Notes: generated by a model from the letters alone, not told the origin. A stretch of DNA of 64,000 bases from Pisolithus tinctorius (GCA_024663395.1 JANFAH010000009.1:992001-1056000), one strand, 5' to 3'. Positions 11,673-23,935 are shown, counted from the stretch's first letter. Program-made: numbers and translations.

Positions 11673-12385
11673 TGTCAAGTCCGGGCCTACTCCGACCAAC
11701 TCTGATGCTTAATAAGGTCTAGAGGAGGGTCCGGAAGCAAGTCCGACACACAGGGACAGAACTCTGACTAGCGGAGTGTTGGCAGGAACGAAGACTGCCG
11801 AGACAAAGGCGGAGTGGAGTGAGGGCATTGGGTTTAGCTTGTGCGCTACCCCCTTGCATGATCTCAGCCCTCATATTTCAGAGGGAGAGTACAGACGGAG
11901 AGTCGGAGATAACTCCGACAGGCAGAAGACGGAATCAGAGGGAGTAGGAACTAAGTTGATATTCGTACTAAAGAACAGTGGAGTACAGTACATGCTTTTA
12001 TACTGTTACGGAGGTACAGTAATCGGAATCGGAACTGACATACGGAGACTGATAAATTTTCAAGTAAAATTTCCTGGACGACGAATGAAGGGTGGACAGA
12101 GGACATACGAACAGGTAACACAGAACATCCAGAAAAGGAAATAGTCCAGGCGCTGGACCATGCGGTGAGCGCACTGCGGAGTACCTGACTGCGAAGGTAG
12201 TCACATGCCCCTCAGAGAATGGACCGCTCGGTCCGGTAGGAGAGTAACACAAGTCCGACAGCAGTCGGAGCAGAGACTGTTCATAAACAGCAGATGTTGG
12301 GCGGAGTTGGTGCGGAGTGAGTGAACAACTGGCGGAGTAGGGTGTGGAGCGTATAGGGACTTATAATGAACACACGGTCGTGACA
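11673..12385 (-). repeat. 3' LTR of C1
   Basis: 713 bp, same length as the 5' LTR at 29568-30280, with few substitutions (mostly transitions). Confidence 0.9.
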
Positions 12386-12398
12386 GTGCCCCCCCCTT
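12386..12398 (-). promoter_or_regulatory. polypurine tract of C1
   Basis: Minus strand AAGGGGGGGGCAC directly before the 3' LTR start (TGTCACGACC). Expected primer site for plus-strand DNA synthesis. Confidence 0.7.
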
Positions 12399-12579
12399 AG
12401 GGCCTGAACCCCTGAAGGCCGCATGTACGGGACGAGATCAACACAAGTTGATCATTTGAAATTATTTTGATGCCTCAAGGATAATGGCTTTAGCTGCGGC
12501 GGAGCTCCGTCAGAGTTCGAAGTACTGCCTAAAAACACGTGTCAGGGTACTGAACCTTCGTATCCCATCCCCCATCACC

Positions 12580-13795
12580 ATGTCTTCCCAGCGCCAGAGC
12601 AAAACCCCCCAGCCAACCCCTGGCCATGTCCACGACTACTCCCAAGTCGCGGATGAAGAACTGGTCGTTCTCACAGACGACTCCACCGACACCAAGCGGG
12701 AGAAGTCCGTGGAGAAGGCGCGCTGTCGAGAGGAGACCGAACGGAGAGAGAGAGAACGCGAGGCAGAGCGCAAGGCCAAACGCGAGGAGGCCAAGAGGCG
12801 GAAGGCGGAGGAGGAGAGGTTGGAGGCGGAGTGGAGGAAGAGAGCGGAGGAGGAAGAGGAGGCTCGAAGGAAGAAGGCCGCAGAGGAGGAGGCAGAGAGG
12901 CAGAGGCAGAGGCAGAGGGCCTCTGAGGAGAGGGCTCAGGCCAAGCGGAATGAGGCTGCACAAAGGTGAGTGGTGGAGTACTGTGAGTCAGGCAGAGCTG
13001 ACTCGCAGTTTTTATTTTCTTAGATTATGTGGCGCGGTGTACGATGTCAACACCGCCCAGAAGGTCCCTGGGACCTCCGTGGTGGTCACCGCGACCAGAA
13101 GAGCCCCCTGCACTCGCTGTATAGCGAGTCTGATGGCAGGGCAGTGCGAGCCGGGACAGGGCAAGACCAGGGCCTGCATGCCCTGCCACAACAAGAAGAA
13201 GACGTGCAGCTGGATGCGGGAAGAGGCGGCGGCAGGGCCTTTGCGGAAGAGAGCAGGCACGGGGAGCTCCTGAGGGGAGAAGAAGAAGAGGACACGAGGG
13301 AAGGGAAAGGAGAAAGCGACAGAGACGGAGGAAGTGGACGACGAGCGGGAGGCAGGCGGAGAGGGCAAGGAGGAGCCAGCAACACCGCTTGAGGGTCCCT
13401 CAGGGGCGGGAGTACACACGCGGTGGGCGGAGTGGGAGAGGGAGCGGCAGCTGCAGGCCAAAGCGCATGAGACCGCTGCGCTGGCCTTTGAGAGGATGGC
13501 AGAGGCAGCGGAGTGGATGGCGGAGGCTGCAGAGTGGACCGCTGACGAGTGGGTGCTGTACCATGCCTGGGCAGAGTGGGCGGAGATGAGGAGAAGGGAG
13601 GATGCGCATGAGGCCAGAGTGGCCGAGTTCGAACGCGCAGGAGGAGGATGGAAGAGGCCGCAGTCGGAGGCAGCAGAGGACCAGCGAGAGGAAGCGGATG
13701 AAGGTGCAGAGGGGGATAACGAGGAAGAAGTCGAAGGGGAGCAGGAAGGCAATGAAGAACAGGAGGGTGGCGGAGGACAAGTGATGGAAGAGTAG
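12580..13795 (+). pseudogene. antisense gene of C1: coiled-coil and cysteine-cluster protein
   Basis: Opposite in strand to gag-pol, between chromodomain and 3' LTR. Exon 1 starts at ATG 12580 (MSSQRQSKTPQPTPG) and encodes a long charged coiled coil of Glu, Arg, Lys and Ala. A 58-nt intron (12966-13023, GTGAGT...TAG) joins to exon 2 with cysteines at 13109-13207, spacing CX2CX8CX9CX2CX6C, ending TCSW. A TGA at 13271-13273 interrupts the frame where the same frame then stays open to 13795, so one nonsense change (probably CGA to TGA) separates the cluster from an acidic, Trp- and Glu-rich C-terminus with repeated AEW units. C2 has the same layout at 34955-36015. No known function recognised. 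Confidence 0.75.
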
Positions 13796-14006
13796 AGCAG
13801 TGTTGTTTTCTTTTTTCTTTTTCTTTTTCTTCTCTCTTTTTTTTTTTGTCTTTAGTCTGTATATTTTGTATTACTACGAGATAGACTTGTGTTTTTGCTT
13901 GTGACTCTGAGAGTGAAACGGATAAGCGGAGAAAATTCTAAAGTACTTAAGGTAGTTCGGTAAGAGGTGGAGTTGGCCTGCGGAGGAAGTTTATGTAGGT
14001 GGAGTA
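13796..14006. other. convergent 3' ends of C1 antisense gene and pol, T-rich
   Basis: A run of T-rich segments (about 13803-13850) follows the antisense stop codon. Transcripts from the two strands meet here; it probably holds termination and polyadenylation signals for the antisense gene. Confidence 0.5.
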
Positions 14007-17000
14007 TTATGGCGGAGGTTGGTACGGGCCAGGTTTATGTGGATAGCGTTCATGGAAAGCGGATACTATGTCGGAAGCGTGATCCAGCTCAGTTGCAAGC
14101 AACCAAGAGGTTTCTTCGTTGGTGTTCTTGTAACCAGCCCAGTGGACTAGATACAAGAGTTGACAATGGCGGCGATGGCGGTCCACCTTAGAGTTGAGTA
14201 TCTCTGATACTTCGTACTCAAGGTCACCATCGACATCCACTGGCGGAGGCAGAGGTTGTTGTCAGTTTGGGAAAGGGTTAGCCGCTGCGGCTTCCAGTTG
14301 TGAGACATGGAAGACCGGATGTACCGAGCGCATAGAGTCAGGGAGCTTGAGGGTGACGGAGTGCATACCTGGCCTGGCCAAGATGGTGAATGGACCTAAG
14401 TACTTTTCGGAGAGTTTTTCCAAAGGACGAGTTGAGCGGAAGTACTTGGCCTTGACGTAGGCCTGTTCTCCGACCTTGAACTCAGGCAGAGGTATGCGTC
14501 TAGCATCTGCTGGACCCTGGTAGTGCTGTTGAGCGGTGGACATTTCGGAGCGGAGGAAGTCATGAAGGGCGGAGAGCTCAACGACATAGTCATGAGCCCT
14601 TGGGGAAGTGAAGTCTTGGTCAGGGACCACAGATAGGTTTGGATGGTATCCCTTGTTAGCGAAGAAAGGGGAAACTCCAGTAGTCGCACTTGGTGCGTTG
14701 TTGAAAGCAAACTCTGCTAGGGGTAACAGCTCAGCCCAATTGTCTTGTTGGTAGTTACAGTAGACACGAAGGTACTGCTCGAGGGTCTGGTTCGTTCGCT
14801 CGGTCTGGCCATCGCCTTCTGGGTGGTAACCCGAAGTGAAGTGAAGGTGCATATCAAGGGCTTTTCCTAGAGAGCGGAAGAAGTGTGAGACGAACTCAGG
14901 ACCTCTGTCGGAGGTGACATTAGCTGGTACTCTGTGCTTGGAGAAGACATGGGTAAGGAAGAGCTTAGCGAGTTCAGTGGAGGTGACGGAGTTGTGGGTG
15001 GGGATGAACACCGCTTGCTTTGAGAGGCAGTCCACTACCACGAGTATGGCGGAGTAGCCATCGGAGTTGGGGAGGTGTTCGATGAAGTCCATGGAGATGG
15101 AGTTCCAAGGTCTCTCTGGGATGGGGAGTTGCTTCAGTAGACCATAAGGGCGGTGGCACGGAGTTTTGCTCTGTCCACAGGCGGTGCAAGACCTGACGTA
15201 TTCTTTCACGTCGGAGTGGAGGTTGGGCCACACGTAGTCCCTGTGGACAAGTTCCAGGGTGCAATTTTGCCCGAAATGGCCTGCTAGAGGATGATCATGC
15301 TTGAACCGAAGCACTCGAAGGCGGAGGTCATCAATGTCAGGGACAAAGATATGACCGTCAAGGCGGAGTAGACCATCGGAGTCCAGGGACCACCGAGGCT
15401 TAGTCGGAGTTGGGAGATGGCTGGCGGAGACAGGGTCGGAGGGTAGGGCGGAGACGATGTTGGAGTGCAAGCACTCAACATCGAAGACCATGGCGGCATG
15501 GAGTACAGGTGCCATGAGGGTGGTGGTATGGAGGGACGACGCGAGTTGCTCCTGTGTAAACATAGGGCGGAGATTGTGAGGATTTACCTGCGCATAGTCC
15601 CTATCCCCCCCTTTTGGGTAGACGTCCCAACGTCACGTAAGTGCATCGGGTTTGGCTCCTAGGCAGCCAGGGTGGAAGCGGATAGAAAGATTAAACTGGG
15701 AAAGGTACTCCGACCAGTGGGCCTGTCGACGAGTGAGAACCTTAGAGGTGGAAAAGTACTCAAGGTTTTTGTGGTCCGTCACCACGTCGACAGGCGAGGC
15801 GGAGCCTTCTAAGTAATGCCACCAATGGCAGAAGGCCTCGAAGATAGCCAACAGCTCCTTGTCGTGGGTATCATAGTTGAGTTCTGGTGCGGTCATGGTG
15901 CGAGAGTAGAAAGCGACTGGGCGGAGTTCACTGTTGGAGCAGGTGATCAACAAAATGCCAGCAATGGCATAGTCAGAGGCGTCAGTTTCCACTGTAAGCG
16001 GAGCGTCAGGGACCCAATGAGTGAGGATAGGAGCGGAGCTGAAGGCATCCTTTAGGCGGAGGAAAGCGGAGCGGCACTCCTCGGAAAAGTTCCAAGGAGC
16101 ACCCTTTCGCGTGAGGCGAGTGAGCAGAACGATGATGTCGGAGTAGTTATTAATGAATCGTCTGTAGAAATTTGCGAAACCAAGGAAAGACTGGATGTCT
16201 TGCACCTTCCGCAGCTCAGGCCAGTCGCGGACTGCCTGAACCTTCTCAGTGGACATGGTGAGACCGGAGGGAGAAAGAACATAACCAAGGTACTCGACGG
16301 AGTCAGAGTGAAACTCGCACTTCTCTGGCTTGGCATAAAGACCATGCTTTTGAAGGCAGCGGAGTACCTCTTTTACATGTTCGCGATGCGACTCCACATC
16401 CTGCGAATAGATTAGGATGTCATCGAGGTATACCATGACGCAGACATCGAGCATGTCTGCAAAGATGCTATTGACAAATCACTGGAAAGCTGCAGGTGCG
16501 TTAGTCAGACCGAATGGCATCACCCGCCACTTGTAAGAACCATAACAAGTGCGGAAAGCTGTTTTCCATTCATCTCTGTCTGCTATGCGGACCAGATGAT
16601 AGGCATGGCGGAGATCGATCTTGGTGTAGACTTTAGCGCAGCTTGGAGAATCGAGTAGGTCAGAGATGAGCGGCAGTGGATAGCGATCTTTTTTCGTGAT
16701 TTTGTTGAGTCCTCAATAGTCTACGCAGAGGCGGAGTGAACCGTCCTTCTTTTTTACGAAGAGGACAGGGGCACCGTGAGCGGAGGTGGATTGTTTGATG
16801 AAGCCATAGCCAAGATGCTCATCAATGAAGGTGCGGAGAGCCTCAAGCTCTGGCGGAGAAAGAGAGTAGATTGTACCAATGGGCAGAGAAGCTCCTTCCT
16901 CGAGGTCAATCTTGAGATCGAACGAGTGGTGCGGTGGAAGTTCAGTGGCCTTGTCTTTACTAAAGACGTCGGCAAACTCATGATACTCAGAAGGAACCGA

Positions 17001-17153
17001 GGAGAGGTCAGGAGGCGGAGATGAAGCGGAGGACGCACGAAGCTTCACATCATCAGTGGAGAGCTGTAAGCGGAACTGTCTAGAGCCAGGGAGAGCACAG
17101 GCTCTGACATACGCAGCAGCATTGATGAGTGAGACGAGCGGAGCGGAGCGCAG
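14007..17153 (-). pseudogene. pol: C1 pol: RT, RNase H, integrase, chromodomain
   Basis: Reverse transcriptase with YLDD active site (16419-16430), RNase H (TVETDASDYAIAGIL), integrase with the zinc-binding H/C region (CTACGQSKTPC), catalytic core DFIEHL...TSDRGPEF...GQTERTNQ, a GPY-type region (KYLGPF), and a C-terminal chromodomain (about 14040-14215, LLYLVHWAGYKN). One reading frame runs through all of it, interrupted only by TGA codons at 16713-16715, 16479-16481, 15633-15635 and 14262-14264, at positions where arginine codons are expected. The chromodomain places C1 among Tf1/sushi-like chromoviruses, which target chromatin. The upstream protease lies across A2. Confidence 0.9.
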
Positions 17154-18160
17154 TGTGGGACACTACCTCTGGGTAGTGTGCGAATAGGGGAAAGCTGTAG
17201 GGAAAATCCCTAGGCTCGACCCAAGGGGTGCTGAGTAGGAAGGAGACATAGGATGCGATGGTAGGGTCGGTCGAAGAGTTGAATGTGGGTCACGGAATTT
17301 AATTCCATAGAGTCGAAGGAAGGGACAGACTTGCTTTTGAAATTCCGGACGACGATCTTGCACCAAGGAAGTAACTCCGAGACGAATTAAGTGCATGGGA
17401 GAGGCAAACGAGTACTAATGGAACAAGGACATGAAGACACAGTAGACACAGTAGATGCAAAGACACAGATACACAGCGGACTCAGAGGACGTGAAGACTC
17501 TTTGAACTCTTTAGACTCGCACTAGATGCAGAATGTGGGTCCCAAAAGAGATTATTCTCATTTCGTCGCTGAGGCAGGAATATATAGTACATGGATAGTA
17601 AGGTACTGATCGGGGAAAGGTGGGGCGGGAGAAGCAAAACTCCGAAAAATAAAGGGGACGACGTGTCAGACGTCAAAGCCATACAGCAACGTGTGAAAAC
17701 AAACTGTAAGGTAGTAACTGAGAAATACAACAGGAAAGACAGGTATCTTCCGACAGGGCGAGAGTACACTGTACTGTAGAGTGGAACGCGAAGGGTAGAG
17801 GCCGTAGGTAGGAAGGGGTTCTCGCTTTGCGGAGAAAGGTTCGTGGGAAAGGAATGAGAGGGGTAACTGGAGTTTTTACTGATGATCTGCGTGATTTTCC
17901 AGCTACATGGCGAGGCGAGGGTTGAAGCGGCACGACTGCGGAATTCCGGATAGATGTATGTCAGGTTGAGGTTGACGCGGAATTTCGGGACGATGACTGG
18001 TGTGTGTTATTGATGGACCGGGGAGCTCCGAAGGTTCGACAGGTGAGGCAGTGCACGAGGCAGATGGGATAATTCCAAAGACGATAGACGTGGATGGTAA
18101 CGGTGGAATTTTGGTGTTGGCATCCCTATTTCGGCCTCAGGGAGTATACTACTCCCTACA
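17154..18160 (-). repeat. 3' LTR of A2
   Basis: 1007 bp, TGTGGGACACTACC to ACTACTCCCTACA on the plus strand. Aligns end to end with 26665-27671 and 61808-62815. Confidence 0.9.
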
Positions 18161-18180
18161 CCTCCCAGGGTCTTCGAATG

Positions 18181-18198
18181 CTGACCGTCCTTGGTCAG
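18181..18198. other. conserved hairpin next to A2 3' LTR
   Basis: CTGACC, loop GTCCTT, GGTCAG; perfect 6-bp stem, 20 nt from the LTR edge. Confidence 0.65.
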
Positions 18199-18427
18199 AG
18201 GTCATCGAGTCATGACAGAAGGGCGGCGGAGATTCGGAAGGTGACATAAACGAAGAAGGCTCATGTTTGGCCACACGACTTGTGTGAGCAAAAAACTCCA
18301 CACCTGGATAACACATCAGCAGCAGCCCTTCGGAATTAAAAACTTGCCCAGGAACGTCTCATCGTCAGATTCACCCTTGATATTCCACCACCTCATCCTC
18401 AGACACCCGCTACCCTCACCAACTACT

Positions 18428-20027
18428 ATGCAAGCCTACTCAGTCAATGACGCGCATCCCGTGTTCAGCATGAGGGACCAGGCGACCACGGTGCTCGCAG
18501 CAGCTCTAGGGCACGTCTGGGACTTGATTGAGACGGTGCCACAGCCAGAGGAGAGGTTGGAGATGATCTACACGTGGGTGGAGGACTGGGACAAGACTTG
18601 GGTGAGTAAACCTTCCACTGCAGTGTGTCGCGTGTTGACAGAGTTCTGCAGACCGGCATTCGCTCATGGTGGAAATATGTCGACGACAACGGAATTACCG
18701 TACCGAAGGTTCGCGACGAGTGTATGTGCGACTACACCGAGGAATCTGCGATGTGCCAGAACCTTTTAGTCCCAGGAGCCATTGCCATCGCTGACCTCCG
18801 GCGCCCAGTGGAGCAAAGACGAGTCCACATCGATGACATCTTCGAAGACTATCAGGAGAGGGTAGAGTTGAGGGCGCAGCTCAAGGTGGAGAGGTTGACA
18901 AGAGAACCTTCTGTGCGCACGCGTAGACAGTCAGCAACGGCAACAGGTGAAGGTCAAGGCTGTGCGCCCAGCGACACTGAAGCAGGGGAGTCGTCGGGGG
19001 GGGCTGGATGACCAGTGAGGCGACAGACGGATAGTACAGGCAAGGGGAAGGGCAAGGAGAAGGTACGTCCTACCCTCCAGGAAACTCCAAGCGCGATGGC
19101 TAATGTTCAGAAAAAACTCCGCAGGCCACAGACGAAGTTGACGAGCTGGAGAACGATGAAGGCGACTGTCCACCTAACCCTGACCCATCGAACACTGGCG
19201 CTCCGGTACCCGAAGTCGACCTTTGATGCAAGGAGTGCACAAAGGTAAATGCAGTGTGCGAAGGGCTACCTGGGGAGTCATGCGAGCGATGCAGGCAGGC
19301 CAAGCGGAAGTGTAGCCGGTCGCTCAGAGTGGGTAGGAAGGTGAGTACGAGCTGATTGGGACGTGAAGAACAAGGACACTGAACCGTGACACAGTGCAAG
19401 AATGCTGGAAGTGGAGAGACGGCTGCTGGGCCAGTCACATAAACGGGTCAAATCAGTAACAGGTGACGACTGGAACTCCGGTGTTGACCGGGTTGAAGCT
19501 TCGAATCCCTGCTCGCAAACCACCTCCCAGGCAAAACTCCAAACCACCTCCCTGAGCATCCAACACCTCGAGCAAGTCCCTCTTTGTCTTCTGACATGCC
19601 ACCACCTCCCGTACCTCGACCACCTCTGTTCCTTCCATCAGCAACCCCTGTACCATGACCTCGTCTGGAGCTAACTCCACCACCGATGGACAATCTGGGA
19701 GACCTTGGCGACGGTGGACTTTTTGGCAGACCGATGGGATTATTGGACGATCCACCCGCACCCATCATCAGCGCGCAGGACAAGTCTGAAGGTCCTCCAG
19801 TCGAAGAAACTCTGCAGGTCGCAAACCCGAGTGAATCGACTATGTGCGAGACTCTTGCTGAGCGCGTCCGACTGTTGGAGGGTAGGGCGGACGACGAGGA
19901 GTTTGAGTTGACCCAGATCCACCAGATGCTGGGGCTGTTGGCGACGTGAGTGGAGCGACAGATCGGCGCAGTTCAGGGGCGACGCGAGGAGCTGAAGAGG
20001 TTGAAGGATCAGCTCAAAGATATGTAG
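18428..20027 (+). pseudogene. antisense gene of A2 (Zn2Cys6-like cluster protein)
   Basis: Exon 1 18428-18601 (MQAYSVNDAHPVFSMRDQ), intron 18602-18651, exon 2 from 18652 with TGIRSWWKYVDDNGI and a basic/acidic linker, intron 19063-19124 (GTACGT...CAG), exon 3 19125-19340 with cysteines at 19227-19313 spaced CX2CX6CX7CX2CX6C (CKEC...CERCRQAKRKC), then an intron starting GTGAGT. The last exon encodes a coiled coil (ERVRLLEGRADDEEFEL, then REELKRLKDQLKDM) and ends at TAG 20025-20027. TGA at 19009-19011 and at 19224-19226 replace CGA present in the sister copy A3 (63664-63666, 63879-63881), so both are C-to-T nonsense changes. Up to exon 3 the two copies are colinear without indels. Confidence 0.75.
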
Positions 20028-20306
20028 GTACGTGTACAGTAGCGTAAGTAGATTGCAGAATTTATTTGTTTTATTTTATTTTGTGAATCGTTCGGCATTT
20101 TGAACAGGATCATCGCTAAGAAGGGAACAGGGAAAGAGAACGAATCGACGAGAGGCTGGAGATGAGCGGAATTTTTTTTTTTTTTTTTTTTTTTGTGGCA
20201 GTTTTGTTTCATATGAGACGAAGAGGGTAACTATATAAGCGAAAGGAAAGGCGAAGAAAGAGAGAAAAGAAAAGAAAAGAAAGAAAAAGATAGAGAGAAA
20301 GGTGTG
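20028..20306. other. convergent 3' region between A2 antisense gene and pol
   Basis: Contains a T homopolymer of about 24 nt (from about 20171) and a purine-rich GAAAAG tract (20240-20300). No coding sequence. A1 has a shorter T-run at the same place (about 45487). Confidence 0.5.
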
Positions 20307-23300
20307 CTACTCATCTGATTCATCCAAAGGGACGCCAGCAAGTGCAGGGTCTGGTAGCGAATCATCTTCTAAGCAGTCCAAGTTGCCTGCAGAAATTCCA
20401 GTCAACTGCGTGACTTCGATACGAGAGTTGTTCCGTGGGAAATAGGGGTAAAGACAGGAAGGCGGCAAACCGGAATTTGGACACGGCTCCATCTAATTCC
20501 TGCCAGGATGTACGAGCCTCCTTTGGTACGCCGAACGACTATCATGGGACCTAGGTAGTGTGGTTTGGTCTTGCGATCTAGTTCTCGCTCGATACAGTGA
20601 ATTCCGCACGAGGACGAGTGACCCAGGTTCGAAGTCGAAGTCTTGGATGGTGTGCGCAAAACGAGCGACGAAGTCTTTGACCGATGCGAAGCGGGATCTC
20701 AGAACGAGATCATGGATTCGAGTGAGGTCTTCTGGACGTTTCTGGAGTTGGCGGGCGCGATGGGCGATGAGTTCTGACGTTGAGTAAAATTCCACCTCAA
20801 AAGGGGCCAAGAATGTCGCCTCGACAATGTCAAAAGGGAGTCTAGGTTCGACTGCCGTGAGCCATATAAAATGGAGAAAACCCAGTTGCCTTGTGAACCG
20901 TAACCCTCTCTGCCCAGAACACCACAGGAGCCACTTCCAACCACTTTGATGCTTCTCCTCCACAACTCTTTACCAACGCCTCCCTCACATCGAAATGCCG
21001 ATGCTCAACAACTCCGTTAGCTTGGGAGTTATAGGGTGAGATTTGGATGTGGCGAATTCCGAAGGTTTTGGAAAGCCAATCGAGAGCGAGGATGTAGGGA
21101 CCACCGTTGTCTGTGACAATTTCCGCAACTGCACCCCAGTGGCACAAGATCTGTTCGAAAATGAATTTTCTGATGGACTTGCCAGTCTCCGCGTGAAGCA
21201 TAGCCCACTCTGGATAACTAGTAAGTGAACAGTGAGCTTGGGTGACGTAGCAAAATCCGTTCGACTTCAGCATTAAGAACGTATCCATGTATGCTTTGAA
21301 GAATAGGGGCTCAGGGATGGTGACGACTGGTGGAATATGAATGCGATCCAGACGGCATATTTGGCATTCGTGACACGACTTGACATACCAGCGGACGTCC
21401 TGCTCTAGCATAGGCCACCAGAAGTGAGTCAGCAACCAGCATGTGGGTCGAGAAGATACCCTTGTGCCCTAGCTTGTCATGAGCCTGATGAAGAATCCCG
21501 AGGTGCTTGTGAGAAGCGACTACTAGTTGGTGACATCCTTGAGGCTCTTTCCTCCACAGCTCTCCTCCTTTGACAAAATACCGAGTGGCGAGACGCACCA
21601 AGGCTTTCCAACTCCTCTTCCTCCAATCCTTCCGGCGTCTTCTTCGTCTCCAAAAATTCCTTTACCACTTTCAACCTCTCCTCTCTCTGGATCGCTTTCT
21701 CTGAGCGCAGGAATTTCTGTCTCGTAGACACTCGACGAGGTTTGTTCGGAGGAGTAGATGCCTAGACTCTGTGACAAGACCGAAGGTGAGTCTGACAAGG
21801 ATACTCGGAATTTCCGAAGGGTAAGGCTGGGACTCGAAACAGGGCCTCCCTACGGTTCAAGAGCTCTACAGCGAAGGCTCCACACTCATCTATCCAGTCC
21901 TCATAGTCCTCTTCCCCATCCTCATCCTCTGCTGCTTTCGGTCTCCTTGAAAGACCGTCCGGCGCTGCATGCTTGTGTGCAGGGACATGTATGAGCTCGA
22001 AGTCAAATAAAAGAATTCCTGCAATCCAGCGGTTGATGGTAGCATTGGGCTGTAAGTCAGGATTGTTAATCATCCCCTTTATATATCGGGCGTCAACCTT
22101 GACAACTAAATTCTGCACGCCAAAAATGTGAAGTCTGACGTCATGTAAAGCGCGGAAAAGACCAAAGAGCTCCAGTTTGGCTTGGCTATAACGGCGTTCG
22201 TGGTCATTGAGAGTTATCGAGCCGAACCTTGCAGGATAGCATTTTTCATCTTCCCCTTCCTGCATGAGGAGGTATCCTATAGCGATATTCGAGGTGTTGA
22301 CTGCTAGAACAACCTTCTTATCGGAATTGTAGTCAATAGTGCGTAGGGCAGGGGACGAGACGATAGCTTGGCAAAGATAGTCCATGGCTTCTTTGTGTTC
22401 GTCACGGAATTTGAAGGAGACGTCTTTCTTGGTCAGCTCAACGAGGGGACTGTGCGTGCTTAGCGAAATCCTTGATAAAGATCCTACAAGTACGAGCAAA
22501 GACCTAAAAATCCGCGCACTTCGGTGACATTAGCGCAGTAGGGCCAGTCTTTAATTTTCTGGACTTTAGCTTCGTCCGGAATTCTCCCCTCGAACGACAC
22601 CTTATGCCCAACCACTATGATAGACGGCGCAGCGATGACGCATTTCTTTGCTGAAACGGTAGCTCCAGTGCATGACGCAGGACGATGTAAGACTGCAGTT
22701 GACGTTCTGCAGATGTTCCCAGATGAAGTGTCGGATCCCGGAGTTTTGTGCGATTGTCTGGTAAGGTACCGTCGAGATTTTGGTATCGAGATTTGGGGCC
22801 TTGATCGGGCAATCGTCGATGAATGGGATGGTAACTTCCGGAATTTCATCCTTTAATATCCAACAGACGTCTCCAGTGGAAAATTTGGACGGCATTTGTG
22901 TAGCCCATGGGTAGTTTGGTGAGTCGAAGGGTACCAATAGGGGTTTGGAAGGTAGTTAGATCGCGGTATTTGTCATGGATGGTGCGATGATCGTATCCGA
23001 CCATAAGATCTAAAATTCTGTAGACAGAGTGGCAGGCGAAAGCTTCTGCAATCGAGTCGACGAAAGGGGGAACAGGCTGAATCCTGTATAGATACGGCGT
23101 TCAGAGGTTGTAAGTCATGAACAAGGCACAGAGATTTTCCGTCCTTCTTGACTACGCAGAACCATTTCGAGCGATAGGACGAAGTAGAAGGTTCGTAGAC
23201 ACCTGCAGAAATCTTTTCTTTGATTATGCCGACGATGTCACGAAAAATGGCAGGAGGTATGGGGATATTCTGCTCGACCCAGGGTTTGTGGGCTAGCGTG

Positions 23301-23935
23301 GGTATCTTCAGCGGTGGAAACATATCTTCTCGGAAGGTTCCTCTTTCTGAGGCATCCCAAGCGAAGGCGGCCTCGTGTGTCTTGACCAGCCATCGTACCA
23401 GATTTAACTCTGTGGGCCAAAGGAACTTCGAAGGGTCCAGATCAAGCTCGTCAGCCCTTTCCTGGGTGAACCTGGAGCCTGGCACGAATGGAGGAGGATG
23501 AGTAGGTAATACAGGTAAGTCTGCGAGAGGATCTCCAGCCTCCCGATGCTCTACCTGGAATTCCACAGGCATCAACGTCAGTACAGGCCTGACCTTCTTT
23601 GCTACAGGTTTGTATTTTAAGATATGAAGGACGGGATCGAACTGGTAAGTAGAACGTAAGGCTGAAATTGTCAGTGGTGAAACAGTAGTGCTAGTAGAAA
23701 ATAAGAAAGGGTCATTCGAAGAAATGGAACTAGAATCGAACGGGTCAATTGGGGGCGTACTGTTGCTTTGTAAATCATAGAGCAATGCTGCAGCGGGATT
23801 TTGGGTAGTATCCTGTAGAGAAAAGAGAAGCCGGCTTCGAAGGTAACAAGGGAGAATCAGAAACGTAGAGCGAACACACGGAGAAAACGTTATCATGGCC
23901 TCCTCGCGATCTAAACGAGTCATCGACCGGCACTA
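20307..23935 (-). pseudogene. pol: A2 pol: RT, RNase H, integrase, broken by many frameshifts
   Basis: RT begins with KYKPVAKKVRPV, SGVYEPSTSSYRSKWFCVVKKDGKSL (conserved in A and B); the active site is FIDD at 22812-22823. RNase H/tether region: YSQAKLELFGLF, IKGMINNPDLQPNATINRW. Integrase: HAHDKLGHKGIFSTHM-like zinc region, CHECQIC, VTDNGGPY, SPYNSQANGVVEHRHFDV; C-terminal ELDRKTKPHYLGPMIV (GPY-type), no chromodomain. Matching peptide blocks switch frame about ten times between 23923 and 20307, each by 1 or 2 nt. The A1 pol (45608-47920) covers the same region without any frameshift. Start is by -1 frameshifting from gag-protease. Confidence 0.85.

Noticed and set aside
12626..13207. Host zinc-cluster transcription factor gene
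   Set aside because: The cysteine-cluster genes lie inside retrotransposons at a fixed place next to the 3' LTR in three families, and the cluster halves are in unusual order.
13796..13860. Rho-independent terminator at the T-tract
   Set aside because: No adjacent GC-rich hairpin, and the organism is a eukaryote.
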